DNA from: Cryptomeria japonica
Taxonomy: Eukaryota; Streptophyta; Pinopsida; Cupressales; Cupressaceae
Reading direction: 5' to 3'
Assembly: GCF_030272615.1 (NCBI RefSeq)
Contig: NC_081409.1
Coordinates: forward strand, 617,934,755 to 617,998,754
DNA length: 64,000 bases
Both the position numbers and the translations under genes were made by a program. Below the pieces are notes generated by a model that saw only the letters and a list, made by a program, of their open reading frames with translations, was not told the DNA's origin and did no database searches. The first letter of the stretch is position 1, and the number at the start of each line of letters is the position of its first letter. Positions 10,681 through 22,850 of this stretch are shown here, piece by piece.

Positions 10681-13429
10681 CCCCCATTTATTCCATTTAG
10701 GTCTCGTACTTCCTCTTTTAGTTTGCAAGTTTTCATCCCTTTTGTGTATTCTGGTTGAAAGTACATAAAATACAAAAATTCCGTCATACGAGGGAACTAA
10801 CCCTTTCAAATGCAGAGTGAAATTACCCAATTCATGATGATCTTTCCATATCAGTTTGAATTTTCTTGCTGTCCGTTGGCAATGAGTCAACAAATCTATC
10901 AAAGGAATACACCACAAAAATAGTGCCAACAAGGAAGAATATGCAATTGCTACTCAGATTTTAGGAATATTCTAGCTTATATGTTCTCGACAGATACATT
11001 CAAGGAGTGCATTGCAAATAGAATGTAAAGTGACAATATGTTGGACCTAACCAAGTAAGATGAGAAGAAAATTTGGTGGAGGAAGAGTAATCTTTGACTA
11101 GGTGAAAACTTTTTCATGGCTCCAACAAAAAATTCTCATTGTAGAGTTACTCCAAATTAAAGCTTTGCATGGTCTTTGAATTTGCTTCAATTCTCTAATG
11201 GCCACTAAAGCAACTCACCATCTTTTCCTATTATATCCTTAATCTCAATCACCTTAAAATTGACTCTTATCACCATGCTATAAGGGTAGATATTTGGGCA
11301 ATATCCCTTAGACACAATAACTTGCCACATCCTTGACTTCCACTTATCGGTTTTATGTTTCATTTCTTGGAGTATCGAGTGGAAATAAATGGAAGAACAT
11401 TTGATGCCCAAATCAAGGCCATTTTTCTTGTTTGTAAGAAAAATATATCACATCTTTGTATTTGTTGCCACTTGTGCAACATGAGTTTAAGGGTTCCTTT
11501 TGTTAGATTTTGTGCTTGCAATACTTGATTCTAGCCTTGCACATGCCACTTTGTGTATTCTAGCTTTTTTACTAATGGTTGATGATAATTGATCAGAGAC
11601 ATATTCAGATTCATTAATTTTTTTTGTTCTTCCCTTCGAATTCTGATTTAATTGTCTCAAGTTATTTCTTATTTTATTTCAATTTCAGATCTTGGCTCTC
11701 CTAGTGCAGATTTATTTGAATCCCGTCTTTGAGTCTTCAAATCTTGGCCTCTAATTTCCTTGTTTATTTCTTTTTATGCCGTGCATTATTGATGTAGTCA
11801 TTTTCATGGGATCCATTTTGCAAATATCCTTTTGCTATGTGTTTATTTGTTTGCTCCTAGGTCTACTCATTGCATTTACTTGTTTCACCTAAATTTGGAC
11901 CCAAAGTGATTATAAATCAGGTTTCATTTAAGGCTTCATGCTTGAATTTGTTGTGTTTGAATTTCAAGCTTTCATGGATCCCAATGCTTGGATAAATTTT
12001 GGTTCAGTGAGCTTGTTAAACCATTTTAAATTTGTAGGCCATTTTTTTAAAACTTATAGTGTTGCACATCATGCCACATGTTATCATTAGCATCTGCCCA
12101 CATGTTTTCCTTGGATGCTATCCACTTGTCACTCTTGTGGATCCCATGTCTATTTCACAAATTTCAAATGTTCACTGATCTATATTTAGCTTGACCTCTC
12201 GCATGTGCATTTGAACTTTATCATGCATCCACATACCCAAGAATCCTTTTATATTTGGGCTTTTGTAGCTGCAAGTCTTATTGTTTCATGTTTGGATCTC
12301 TCTTTGAGGATTCCAGATGTCCTCTATGGACTCTAGCATCCATTGTAGACTCCATGTGTTTATATTGGAGGACTTCATGTCTAGTGTTATGGACATCAAA
12401 TTTCTATCCTTAGGCTTTTGCATCCAAGTCACACATGTATAGTCCTTGCTTAGTACCACACATACTGGTTTTATTCATTCCATCCGTGGTTTAAAGCTAT
12501 CAAATTTGAGTTCAAGGTCATTTGGTTTTGCTAAGCTTATTTCCACTTGCTGCTTGTCTCTAGAGAATATTACGTCTATTTGGAGATTGCTCATTTGGTC
12601 CTGCTAACCCTATTTACACATGTTGCTTGTCTCTATAAAATGCTATGTCTATCTATGGACTTCAAAAGCCTAGTTAGCCATGTTTGATTTGGCTTTTTGC
12701 ATCCAAAGTGTTTAGTCCCAAAACAATTGTTCCACTTTGTTGATGTGTTTTTTATGACATCATGCAACACAGAATAAAATACTAAGTATTCTATCCTCTC
12801 TTGAACAAAGACCTCTCAAATGCTAAACAATGTGATCAAACGAGACAACTCCAAGGTTTTGATAATCAGGTCTTGACCTTATACATGGATAGACTCAATG
12901 ATTGTGATGTGATTTGCTGGAACCACAAGGGGGACTTACGTTTGTACTTGAACTCTTGATTGAATGCGGCTGTGACGTGAAATTTACTTGATTTTAAAAC
13001 AAAATGCAAAAGAGATAGGGTTTAGGAAGCTAGTCTAATCCTAGGAATGTAAGAAACTGTGAATGACTTAGTGGAATTCTACTAGACTTTGCTTTGCATG
13101 AACTCCACAAAGCTAGTGCAATCTTCTAAGGTAATCTTATGATGTTCAAATCACCACCAACAATATATACACCATCAATGTGATGCATATCAATGGGTGA
13201 GTAGCAATCGAAATTGAGCTTGAATAAAGAGTTCAGTTGACCATGCAAAGTATTCAGCAATCAACAAAATAAAGTAGTATGAACATGTGGATTTCACCAT
13301 TAATCATCCCCAATAGCTTCCATCCATCTAATCAACATGAAAATAAATGAGAAGTAGAGACCATGCTAATGTTGAATCAACACATGAATTTCACCACATC
13401 TTCAATGAAAATAACATGCTTCTTGCAAC
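10681..13429. other. No gene recognised; AT-rich non-coding
   Basis: The longest open frame (10660-10932, -) crosses the LTR boundary and has no recognisable domain. The part from about 12740 on may belong to repeat copy B, whose left end I could not place. No termini, PBS or other structural marks were found. Confidence 0.5.
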
Positions 13430-13870
13430 AAAGTCTGGACAACAATCTCCTTTTCTTCTACTCTAATCTAGCTATCTGCTAGCAATCTACCTGCTAACTA
13501 TTAATCTTTACAAATGAGAGAGTGCAGCCTTATATAGTGCTCTCAATACAATTAAATGGCGAGGATCAAGTTCAAATCAATGGCCAAGATTGAAAGATAG
13601 AAACCCTAATTATCTTTTGTTACACCCATTACATAGCATTTAATGCTTGACCAATGATAAAATTACATTTTTAGGTCACATGTCCATCCTTGAATGATTG
13701 ATCAATGAATGATGAGGTTAGGTACATCGAACTTTATGCCCACATGTGGTAGTTATCCTCCTTGTTGGATGAATCAAGTGCATTGAATCTGGATGCCTTG
13801 ACTTGGAATGACGTGATTGGGTTGAAGATGACCAGGTGCCACCTCAACTTGCTCCTCTTGTAACTCATCA
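13430..13870 (+). repeat. 5' module of repeat family, copy B
   Basis: Collinear homologue of 1-480 with the same landmarks (TTTACAAATGAG, CTTATATAGTGC, CTCAATACAATT, ATCAATGGCC, GGTACATCGAA, CATTGAATCTGGAT, GGTGCCACCT). It is followed after about 800 bp by a motif cluster and then the 3' module, the same order as copy A. There is no supported coding sequence. Confidence 0.6.
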
Positions 13871-14699
13871 CAGATGTTTGTTGTTGAGGCATATCTCTTG
13901 ATACTCAACATTTCAAAGGGTCTACAATGATGATGAGAGGGATTGAGATGATGGTGGGAGATATTCCCAAATTGCATCATCGTCTCTGACCTGATCACCC
14001 CCACTTGAAGCCTCTTTCTTAGATTACTCTCTGGTTATTCTTTCAATGATTCTTGAATTTCTGGAGGAAATTCAAGATACTTATAAAATTCCTTCCTTAG
14101 CACCTTCACTCTCATGCTTTCTCTTTGTCGTCTTCTTCATCTTTCATTCAATGGCATCCTTGAAGGTGTTGATCATTGCATATGCACTGCTTGAAGTCGT
14201 GATGCCTCTCTTACAAGGTTACAATGTCCTTCATCTTTGGAATTCTTCTCATTGGTGGATCATTTCACCCTCACTCTTGCCTTGAAGATGCCAATATCCT
14301 TCTCTTGCATCCACCACCATTCCATGCACTACCTTTGCATCAGACTTGGAGAACGAAGCCTTTAGGTCTGATTTTTTCCTAGTCTTCCTTCTTGTAAGGT
14401 TGTTGAATTATCAATCCAGCAGCTTCCTTGTATCCTTCTACCCACTGGTGAAGCCTTCCACCCTTGCTTCCATAACCTGAAAAGAAAACACACTTTGATC
14501 AAGATACAGAAGAGAACAATGTCATTCTTAAATCTGGAAATGAATTCCCTTTGTTTGAGTTCTGATTTCACATTTCAAGGTCTGATTCACTGATATTTGA
14601 AGTCTGATTGCTCATGTTCTCAGTCTGAAACTCCACCCTTTGTAAGTCTGATTTTTGGATTCCACCAAATGGTGGACAAATTACTGAATTTCGTTATCC

Positions 14700-15800
14700 A
14701 CCAAGGCCGGGCTTTTGAGGGTCGAGTGGAAGAACCTTCAAGCTGGTTCAGGATTTGGAGGGTAAGTGGCAGTTGATAAGGTAGGCCGGGCTTTTCAACA
14801 TGAAGTGGAAGTTGATGACTAATGGCCGGACTTTTTGGCACCAAGTGGAAGTATGAATGATGTATATTTTGCCAGACTTTTTGATGCCAACTGGAAATAG
14901 CCCAAGAACCGGCCGGGAATATGACCACCAACTAGATATGAAACATGGCTGGGGTTTTAGGTATCAACTGGAAGTAGTTACTTCCTTTCTTGCCTTCATT
15001 CTTTGCTTTTATTTCTACATCAGCCTCAGTCATTGGTCAAACACTGGAATCATTTTATCCTTTTTCATGAAAGCAACCTTTATCTTCATTGAGGCAGTAA
15101 GACAATAGTGTGCTCATCATTGTACTCCCCTAGGCCGGGCTTTTGATAGCCAAATGGAAGTATTTTAGAGCTCATCATTGTATTGGAAGTGCAACCTTCA
15201 TCATTAATATCATTTGTTCAATAAATCATCCAAGTCATCCTTCTTTTCCTTTGCTATGTAAACTTCATCGGTCTTAATCAACATTATCTTTCAAAATCAT
15301 CAAGCGTTCAACTTCTACCAAGCGTGGATCTCAACGAGTGGAGGGGCATGTGCATCTAAGCTGGGCTTTTGATAGCCAACTAGAAGTGGTGCAGGGGGTG
15401 GTCGGACTTTTTGGGTCCCACAAGAAGTTTGATGAAGCTGCCTGGGGATTTGGGCATCAACTGGAAGGGAAACAAACAAGTCTATGGATCTGACCAGCAA
15501 GTGGAAGTGAGCAAGGTGTATAAAGGAAGTCTCCACGGAGGGCTGTGGATTTCAAGGTGAGGTGGAAGTGGAAGGTTGAGCTCTCCAAATTATTGATCTC
15601 ATTACTCCACCCCTTATCAAACTTGCTGCCTTCAATAACTTAGCTGATCAATTCATTTCACCTCCAATGCGATGTTCTCTTGATTCATCAAGTTGCTCCA
15701 AACAAGTTTAACGTGTCAAAGAAAATTCCCTCCTAGAGCCGTACTTCTGAGGGTGTGAAGGAAGGTTGCTTCTTAGGCTGGGGTTTTCAGCTTGTCAAGG
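14700..15800 (+). repeat. Dispersed motif cluster, about 12 copies
   Basis: A degenerate motif, approximately GGCCGGGCTTTTGAT, then GCCAACTGGAAGT, recurs near 14704, 14782, 14823, 14866, 14945, 15131, 15358, 15398, 15437, 15535, 15734 and 15775, with unrelated spacers of 40-200 bp. Some copies keep only the first or second half. It occupies the place in copy B that the palindromic array fills in copy A. I do not see a strong stem in it. Confidence 0.7.
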
Positions 15801-16310
15801 ATCATTTCTTGGTTCGATTTCATCAACTCCAAGTTGCTGGTTGCATCAATCAACTTCATTTCTTTTCACTTAGCCATTTGCTTGATAAGGTGATTTTGCT
15901 GTCTGGTGAAGACTTCATCCTTGAATTTCTGAAAGAAGGCAACTTATACTCTAGTTTCATTCCTTAACCCATTTCTCACCTATCACTTATCATCCTCTAT
16001 TGAGACACTTATTTGCTTGAGGATTATTGAATCATCCTGAGCATCCATCATGGAATTCATGCCTTGACTTGACCTAGAAGTTGCACTGCGAAGCATCACC
16101 CAATGAGCACCTTGACTCTCACCTATCACCTAAGCACTTAAGCACCTAGAGCTAAGAAGGCCTCAAACTAGCCCGGAGGAAGCCTTGACTTGATCACTTC
16201 TTGACAATCTAAGGCATTGCACCTCCTACAAGCAAAAGGTTAAGAACACTAAAACTACTGCCAAGCCAGACGACTAAACTAAGACAACTAACCTATGAGC
16301 AAAAACAAAT
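15801..16310. other. Non-coding interior of repeat copy B
   Basis: No gene, repeat or structural mark beyond loose similarity in composition to the interior of copy A. Confidence 0.45.
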
Positions 16311-16355
16311 AGGGGTCCCCATTTGCAATGGGGCGATGTGTGAACACGCCACAAC
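16311..16355 (+). repeat. 3' module of repeat family, copy B
   Basis: Near-identical to 3771-3815, with the same CCCATT-TGC-AATGGG hairpin and terminal CACAAC. Similarity stops at its end. Confidence 0.7.
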
Positions 16356-17890
16356 GCACCTCATAGAACAATATCTCCCTTTCAAGGCTAGGGTTGCCCT
16401 CATGAAAGTGAAACCTATTCATCCATAGACCATGGAGGGTTAAAGGTCAACTCAATAAGTATGGGTTTTCTCTCCTATGCTTCGAACTTAGCTTAGACTT
16501 AGGAGGGTATTTGGTTTTCGTAGTGGTTAGAGTAAATAAGATGGACAGTTGAAAATAAAGATAGCTAAACCCAAACTATGGATTCGACACCAAATATTGT
16601 CACTGAGTTGAAAGCAACTATCTTAATACCTCAATATAGCTGATTTTGACACCATTGCAATGAATGCAAGGTGGGGGGCAAGATACATGACTCAGTGTAT
16701 TAGATATGAATTTCGTGAAGATTATTCCCTATTTGCTGCAAAATCATGAACTACCTGAAAGTTAGGGCTGAATTAGAATTACTAGTTTAATGGTTTTTTC
16801 TTTTAGTTGTTTGATTGAATCAATAAATTCCCAGATTGGTGCATGTAAATGGGTACGAGTCAAATTGACAAGAAGAAATTGCAGTGAAAAACAAAGTGTA
16901 GAATAATTGATCAAAGCGTGAAAATGCATCAAGGTTAGAGTACCATAGATAAAACATGCTTAGTTATCCATTATTGAGCTACACAAAGCCATGCATAAAT
17001 TCAAAATGATCATCACAAAGATTGTAATAGTTTTAAGTATGTTGCCACATTTATCAAATCAAATTTACACTCGTAGCAAAAACTGTGCTAAGAAGAAAAC
17101 CAACTACATTTAGAAATTACTATGAACATGTATCTCTAGACTTGGAGGCATAACATGTGCAATACACTTTCTAATATTCTCTTCGAGCACTGCAACATAA
17201 TCCACTACCTTCTTGCAATTGAAACTCCAATGATTGAAACATTCAATAAGCTTTGACCTCCTAATGAGACCCAAAAATCACATGATACCTAGCAGGGCAA
17301 AACTTTAAACCATGGTGCTATAGCTCCAAGAAAATCAACAAGGTAGCTAGGATAGCTCCCCTGCATTAAGGACGATTAGATGAGAGAGTAAAAGCAGTGC
17401 CATTACATTTGGTGCTCAAATTCCTTATAAAATGTTGTTAAAATTGATAATATTGTGCCTTCTAAAGACCAATTATATCACTAACCTCTTTTCTTAGATA
17501 CTGACTTCTGAATAACTATTGGCACTATTGATGAAAATTAGAACCCCATCGAGCTCTGGAAGTGGTTATAGAACCATTGCATACCTCCGACAAAATTGGT
17601 TTCTCCCCATTTTATTACATGTTGGAGGTAGATTGGAAACTTAGAACTATTGTGGAGGTTCTTGGAACATACCAAGAACATGCTCAACAACATCCTAGTT
17701 TTCAAAGCTTTGCTGCCCTATTGGATCTCTTCGGAAAGATTTGTATAAATCTATTTTGACATTTAGAGATTTTGTTGGGAACTTCAGTGTTGTCAGGAAC
17801 CTTGCTGGGAATCAGACACTCATTGGGAAATCAATGTGGTTCTGGAACTGCCACAAAGTTTGACAGTCATAAAGCATTTTCCTTTTGTTT
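16356..17890. other. No recognisable feature
   Basis: Non-coding and AT-rich. A 65-codon open frame at 17562-17759 has no recognisable domain. Confidence 0.5.
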
Positions 17891-17915
17891 TTTCCTTGGG
17901 TTTTAGGTTCTAGGA

Positions 17916-18280
17916 GGAACTTGGAACCTTGGAAGTTTGGTTGGGCTCACATCTTGGGATGGAATGGAGAATTGGAACCTAAGGTTCCATGTCGTATACA
18001 GAGTCCTAAACCTACTTAGCACTATGGAGATTTGTGGTGGAGGGGACATTGGAATTGGAACCTTAGGTTCTGAGTTCCAATTGAGGTCTGAAGTCCAAAA
18101 GGGAAGAATCACCAACACATGCTGGGGATTGGACTTTGAGAGGAAAGGTGGACTTGGAACCTAAGGTTCCAAGTTCACATGGGGACCCGTATTCCTAAAG
18201 GAGATTGATAAAAGGATTATTCAATGAGGGGAAGGCCAAGCAAGGAAAGAAACCTAGAATTGGAACCTAAGTTTTCAAGT
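17916..18280. repeat. Cluster of TTGGAACC/GGTTCCAA palindromes
   Basis: Palindromic cores lie at 17973-17989 (TGGAACCT-A-AGGTTCCA, perfect), 18053-18082 (AATTGGAAC...GTTCCAATT around an inner GAACCTTAGGTTC), 18152-18174 (perfect 11-bp arms) and 18259-18280 (degenerate). A partial core lies near 17916. Spacing is about 80-107 bp. The stretch after them (to 18420) keeps related GGGACCC and AGTTCCAAAAGG words. Confidence 0.75.
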
Positions 18281-18841
18281 CCCTAGAGGACCCCAAAGTC
18301 TGTGAGGACACCAATGAAATGACTGTAGGGATTGGGAGTAAAAAAGGAATGGGATGTAGGACCCAAATCTTAAGTCCAAACTTCCCTTTGGGACCCGAGT
18401 TCCAAAAGGAAATCAAGAAGCACATGGCCAGTGGAAAGAATGCAGGCCTAAACACAACTTTGGGCTCGAACACAAAATAATAATTTTGCAAATTTTTGAC
18501 AAAGGCTCAACACAAAGATCATAAGATTTCACATTTGGGCACTTTGTGGATATGTTTGCATGCACAAATTTGATTAATTCTTGTTTCATGTTAGGGCGTG
18601 TTTTGGGCCCAGATTTCTTATTAAATCCACTTTGTTGGGAGGTTTCACGTTTGCCTCTGAATTAAGAGGTCCCGCCTTCAAGCATTGTCTGCATTAATTT
18701 CTATCAAGCACAGTGCACATGTCGATTCTAGAGCATCTCGCTATAATGTCCCCAAATGTTCCCAAATTGGGATCTCAAACAATATGTAGTTTTTATAATA
18801 TTTTTTTCATATGCAATTGAAAGTAATTTTTTTTTTTGGAT

Positions 18842-18861
18842 TATATATATATATATATATA
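18842..18861. repeat. (TA)n microsatellite
   Basis: Ten TA/AT dinucleotide steps in AT-rich sequence. Similar runs occur near 9952, 39458, 39966 and 47314. Confidence 0.9.
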
Positions 18862-19210
18862 AAGCAAATTATATTTGAACACTAAATCTGTACTAAACCT
18901 AACCTTGTGCTGACGTGCACTATATGTAATGAACTGAAACTCAATACCCAATAAGCCACTTTGCAGCTAGTTAAATCTTATTAAAATGTTGTATCCCCAG
19001 TAATTTTTTTTTTATTTTTAAACACATCATACACTTCAAGCACCCATTAAGGTGAGGAAAGATAATCTCAATGCTGTTGAAAATAACCCTTTCCACCTTT
19101 TGATCACCGAGAGCCCAATCTGGGAGGGTGAGAGCATACAGTGTTGAGGTGATCGTTAGATGCTTGAAAACTGAAATGGATTACAAATTTGGGCGGCAAG
19201 CCAACCCCTT

Positions 19211-19432
19211 CCGCTTATTTAGCGGGAGATGGAAACTCAGAAACTTCCTGGCGGCAATCTGCTAGGAACAAACCAAACACTGAAAATAACAATCACTCTA
19301 CCGCTTATGCAGTGGGAGGACTAGAAATAAAAATATTATCAACTCCACCGCTTATTCAGCGGGAGGACAATTACAAACCAAAATTACAATCACTGAAGGC
19401 GGCTAGGCCAGCCTCTTCCACTTGTGCAGTGG
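19211..19432. repeat. Cluster of four CCGCT-loop-AGCGG hairpins
   Basis: Four 15-nt cores: 19211-19225 (CCGCT/AGCGG), 19301-19315 (CCGCT/AGTGG, a G-U pair if the plus strand is RNA), 19348-19362 (CCGCT/AGCGG) and 19418-19432 (CCACT/AGTGG, fully compensated). Each is followed by GGAG- or GGAA-type sequence. A second word, GGCGGC, is interspersed at 19192, 19251 and 19399. Confidence 0.75.
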
Positions 19433-20501
19433 GAATCACATAGAGGAAAACAAACTGAAACAGCTAATGGTACTACCATTTAGCTTTACAATAAACATCA
19501 CATAAGATGGAAGGGAATAAGAAGATACAAGCTAATACAAATACTAGACTATGAGATAAGTACAACACAAAATAGAAGAAACCACTATACCAATCTGCTG
19601 TTACAAAAAACAGCCTGTTGCAACTTCACAACAGCACCACGAACCACAACAAACACAAAGAAGATCTCTCCAACGAAGCTACAACAACACTGGAGACTCG
19701 CACAATGCCCAAGAAGAAAGAAAACATTGAACTCACACCACCAATCGGCCACATCAAATGCGCCCAGCAACACACACACCAAGAAAATATGGCCAGCAAG
19801 TAGATTCGACCTCCTTGGAAAATCACACACCACACCAAAAAACGCGCCCTTTTGAGGAAGAAGTCGCCCAAAATTCAGCTACCAAACAAAACAATGCCCA
19901 CAAAAATCGAACCATGCATTCACAAGATCCAACCATAGCTAGGAGTGGTGTCTCACACTCGAAGTCTACCAAATGAACTAGGAGGTTTTCACCCTCGAAG
20001 AAGTCTGGAGTCAATCCGACAACATAGCGATATAATTGTTCTGGGATGCCGAAATGAAGCGCCACAATGAAATGAAATTCCATCACATGAATGGGCGCCA
20101 AAAAGAAAAAGACCACTTAATAATTTTTTAATAAAACATAAGTCTATTCCCAAAGTGGGCGTCCAACTCCAGTGAAGGCAAAATGTAAGATAAATTAATC
20201 TTCTAATTCAACCCCCTTATTTCTCCATAGTGGCGTCAAAATTATTCAATCCATAGGCTAAAGTCCCGCTAAATATTTCAAAAATGTGATGCCAAAATAA
20301 CACAATTATTTCAACAATAGAATATGACGCCAAAATAAAATATTAAGTTAAGTCATTTAAATGATAAATGACTAAGTCCAATAAACTGCATCCTGAACTC
20401 AACTCTGCCTGCCAGAAATAGAACTGAGTCGTTGAGTCAACCCATAAGATTGCCAAAAATAGCCGATGCTGCTTGGCTCAACTGAAACCCTAAAAAATCA
20501 T
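19433..20501. other. Non-coding, probably LTR interior
   Basis: No gene. The overlapping open frames at 19585-20116 lie on both strands and have no domains. If the terminus at 20903 is real, this stretch would lie inside that minus-strand LTR. Confidence 0.4.
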
Positions 20502-20686
20502 ACTTACTAAAAATAGTAAGTGACTCACAGCTCCGTTAGGGCACAAATCGGGGCCAACTGTTACTTACTATAAATAGTAAGTCCACTAAAGAATATTCAG
20601 ATGAAGTTGCATGTCATACTGTCGGAAAACTCCTGAAAAACCCAGAAAATGTGCTATTCTGACCCTACTTACTAAAAATAGTAAGT
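20502..20686. repeat. Three ACTTACTA/TAGTAAGT hairpins
   Basis: Perfect 8-bp stems with four-base loops at 20502-20521, 20563-20582 and 20667-20686. The loops vary (AAAA, TAAA, AAAA) and the surrounding sequence is unrelated. They lie 220-400 bp inside the LTR terminus at 20903, where a U3 region would be. Confidence 0.85.
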
Positions 20687-20867
20687 ATGCAAACTTCAAC
20701 TGAACGTGATGCATGTATCACCACTTCGAAGCCCTCTGAAAACCTAGAAAAATTCCACAATCAAAAGTCCCAAACTCCAACTATTTCCCACTCAAAATCC
20801 TTCTGGAAGATGGAAACCCTAATTTTGCCAAAAATAGCCTACGGGCCTCCTGAATAGGCTATTCTTC

Positions 20868-20903
20868 CCCAAGAGTGATCACTGGTTGGAAGGGGACATT
20901 ACA
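20868..20903 (-). mobile_element. Terminus of a minus-strand gypsy-type LTR
   Basis: Read on the minus strand from 20903 the sequence starts TGTAATGTCCCCTTCCAACC, the kind of start used by other gypsy LTRs here. No PPT lies upstream on that strand and I could not find the other end, so it may be a solo or broken LTR extending left. Confidence 0.4.
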
Positions 20904-21936
20904 TAATATTAATAAACGCTAGGCTAAGAATCAGTAAGTACTTTCAGATAAGAAAATTGATAATAGTAGATAATTGTTAGATTGATATATAATCCAGATT
21001 TGAAAATATTTTAGATTTCTATCCCTACTAGTAGTGGGCAGAAAGGAGATGCCAATCCTCAAATAGTAGATGCTAATAACTGCTAAATTGTACCCATTTC
21101 CAAGTAATCAGTAAGCACAACAGTATTCATCAATAAATATAGATTAAATGCTAGATAGAATGATATGCTAATGATGATTAATATTTGATGATAATTTCTG
21201 GAAAATCCTTTGAACAACAATTCACTATTGAACTATTATTTGAATTTAAATATTTAAAACTGCTCACAATATCAGGTTGCAAAAATTTAATGATTGATAA
21301 ACAATTATTCAGTTGCTAAAACGGTGCAGCCAGCAGAACAGTGGCAATAACCCCAAAGACCTTGAACCTTGTTTATTTGTTGAAGAAGGTAGCTGTTAGG
21401 AAGATTAACCTTGCAGAGTTTGGTGCAGCCAGTCAAATTCGCCTTACAAAGAAAAATTTAAACTTGGTGCCGCAGATAGTATTTTCACCCCAAACTTGCC
21501 ACAATGAATTTGCATCCAGTTGATACAATTTTATTCCACTAGACTTGAAAGTCTTCATTCTCAAATCAAAATGCAATCCAGGATGGTTTTTTTCCTTTAG
21601 ATCATGCCACTAAGGGGTTTTGTCCTTGAGAGCTCCTATTTAAAAAAATTGTTTGAAAATAATGACATAATGGATGATTGATATGAGCCTTGACTTCTCT
21701 TTTATAGGAGCTTTACTTTGGGTCCTCTATTTTGTTTATTATGCTTTTTCTCGCCGAGTATTTAAAAATACTTCTAAATTATATTCAAAGGCCCCTTTTC
21801 AAAATACAATTTGAATGAAGAGTTAAAAACACAATTAAATATTACTTTGGCCTTATAATAATATTTAAGTTGCCCATTTGAAAATAAAGTGACTGGGCCC
21901 AAATTGATTTTTTAGTTTTGGAAAGGGGACATGATA
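20904..21936 (-). mobile_element. Probable 3' LTR of a minus-strand gypsy element
   Basis: On the minus strand, a purine tract (21937-21949) is followed at 21936 by TATCATGTCCCC, close to the TGTCATGCCCC start of the LTR at 23701. A TATAAAAGAGAAG box is present on the minus strand near 21700. The far end is not located, so the left limit given is only the extent without another feature. The altered first bases suggest an old copy. Confidence 0.45.
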
Positions 21937-21949
21937 GTCCACCCTTCTT
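21937..21949 (-). promoter_or_regulatory. Polypurine tract, minus-strand gypsy element
   Basis: Minus strand AAGAAGGGTGGAC sits directly before the LTR start. The sequence upstream on that strand (ATTGCTTGAGGGCAAGCAAT) has the look of a gypsy pol 3' end, parallel to 23715-23750. Confidence 0.55.
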
Positions 21950-22850
21950 AGAATTGCTTGCCCTCAAGCAATTGTATACCCAGTTGCTCAAGTATCAACG
22001 TGCCAATATTATGAATGCTTGTTTCTTTGACCAACAGACTTGTTTTATAGCATAATTGCTTGTCCTTTTTGTAATTGGTTAAATTGCCTTTTCTTTGTGT
22101 TGATTAAAAGTTTTTTATTTTTATTTTTTATTTCTCTATTCCTTTCCTCCTAGGACTTTGAACCTTGTGTCACTTTACTCCTCCCCTCTCCTTTTAAGGA
22201 CTTATTGTCTGCAACATTTCATTCTTTCTCTCTTACCTCTCTATAATCTTGATGATGGATCATAGAGTGTGATCCAAAACGTTGATAAAAAAACTAATAC
22301 ACAGTCTAATTTCAGAAGCAGCATCAAAACTTTTTGAAGTATGGAATGCAGAAATCTTATATCATTATTAATACCATTGGGTCATGAAGTTTGAAAAAAC
22401 AAACTCTACATATCTGACATTGATTCAATACTGCTTTTTTGGGTTTATGAAGTTTGAGAAAACAAATTCCCCGTATCGGACATGGGTACAATTTACCATG
22501 CACAAATTTTGACTTAAAACTATTTGAACTTAAAGCACCATAATGTCTGATTTTCTGCTTGCTGCAATGACCTGCCTGCTGGCTGTAACAATCTGCAATC
22601 AACCCACAAACGATGCAGTTGCCATTGCATTTAGATAAATGTTTCCCATTTGCAGAGAAATGTCTCAACCCACCGCAACAGCTGTTTCCGGTTGCAGGCA
22701 GGTTTGGGTTCCAGAAATGTGAAATGGGCAAGTCCCATTTGTTTCTTGCTTCTGAGATTCCTGGTATCTAGATTATGATAATAACTCCCTTGATGGTCTT
22801 ATAGACAACACCTGCATCATGAAAGTTGTATTTTTCACGGACAATGAAGG
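21950..22850 (-). mobile_element. Decayed interior of a minus-strand gypsy element
   Basis: No intact ORF; a 124-codon minus ORF at 22357-22731 contains an internal duplication but no known domain. GGATCATAGAGTGTGATCC near 22256 and its flanks recur near 37017. This sequence appears to continue at 33765 after the composite insertion. Confidence 0.4.

Noticed and set aside
19585-20116. Overlapping ORFs on both strands
   Set aside because: No domains, mutually overlapping, in repeat-like sequence inside a probable LTR.
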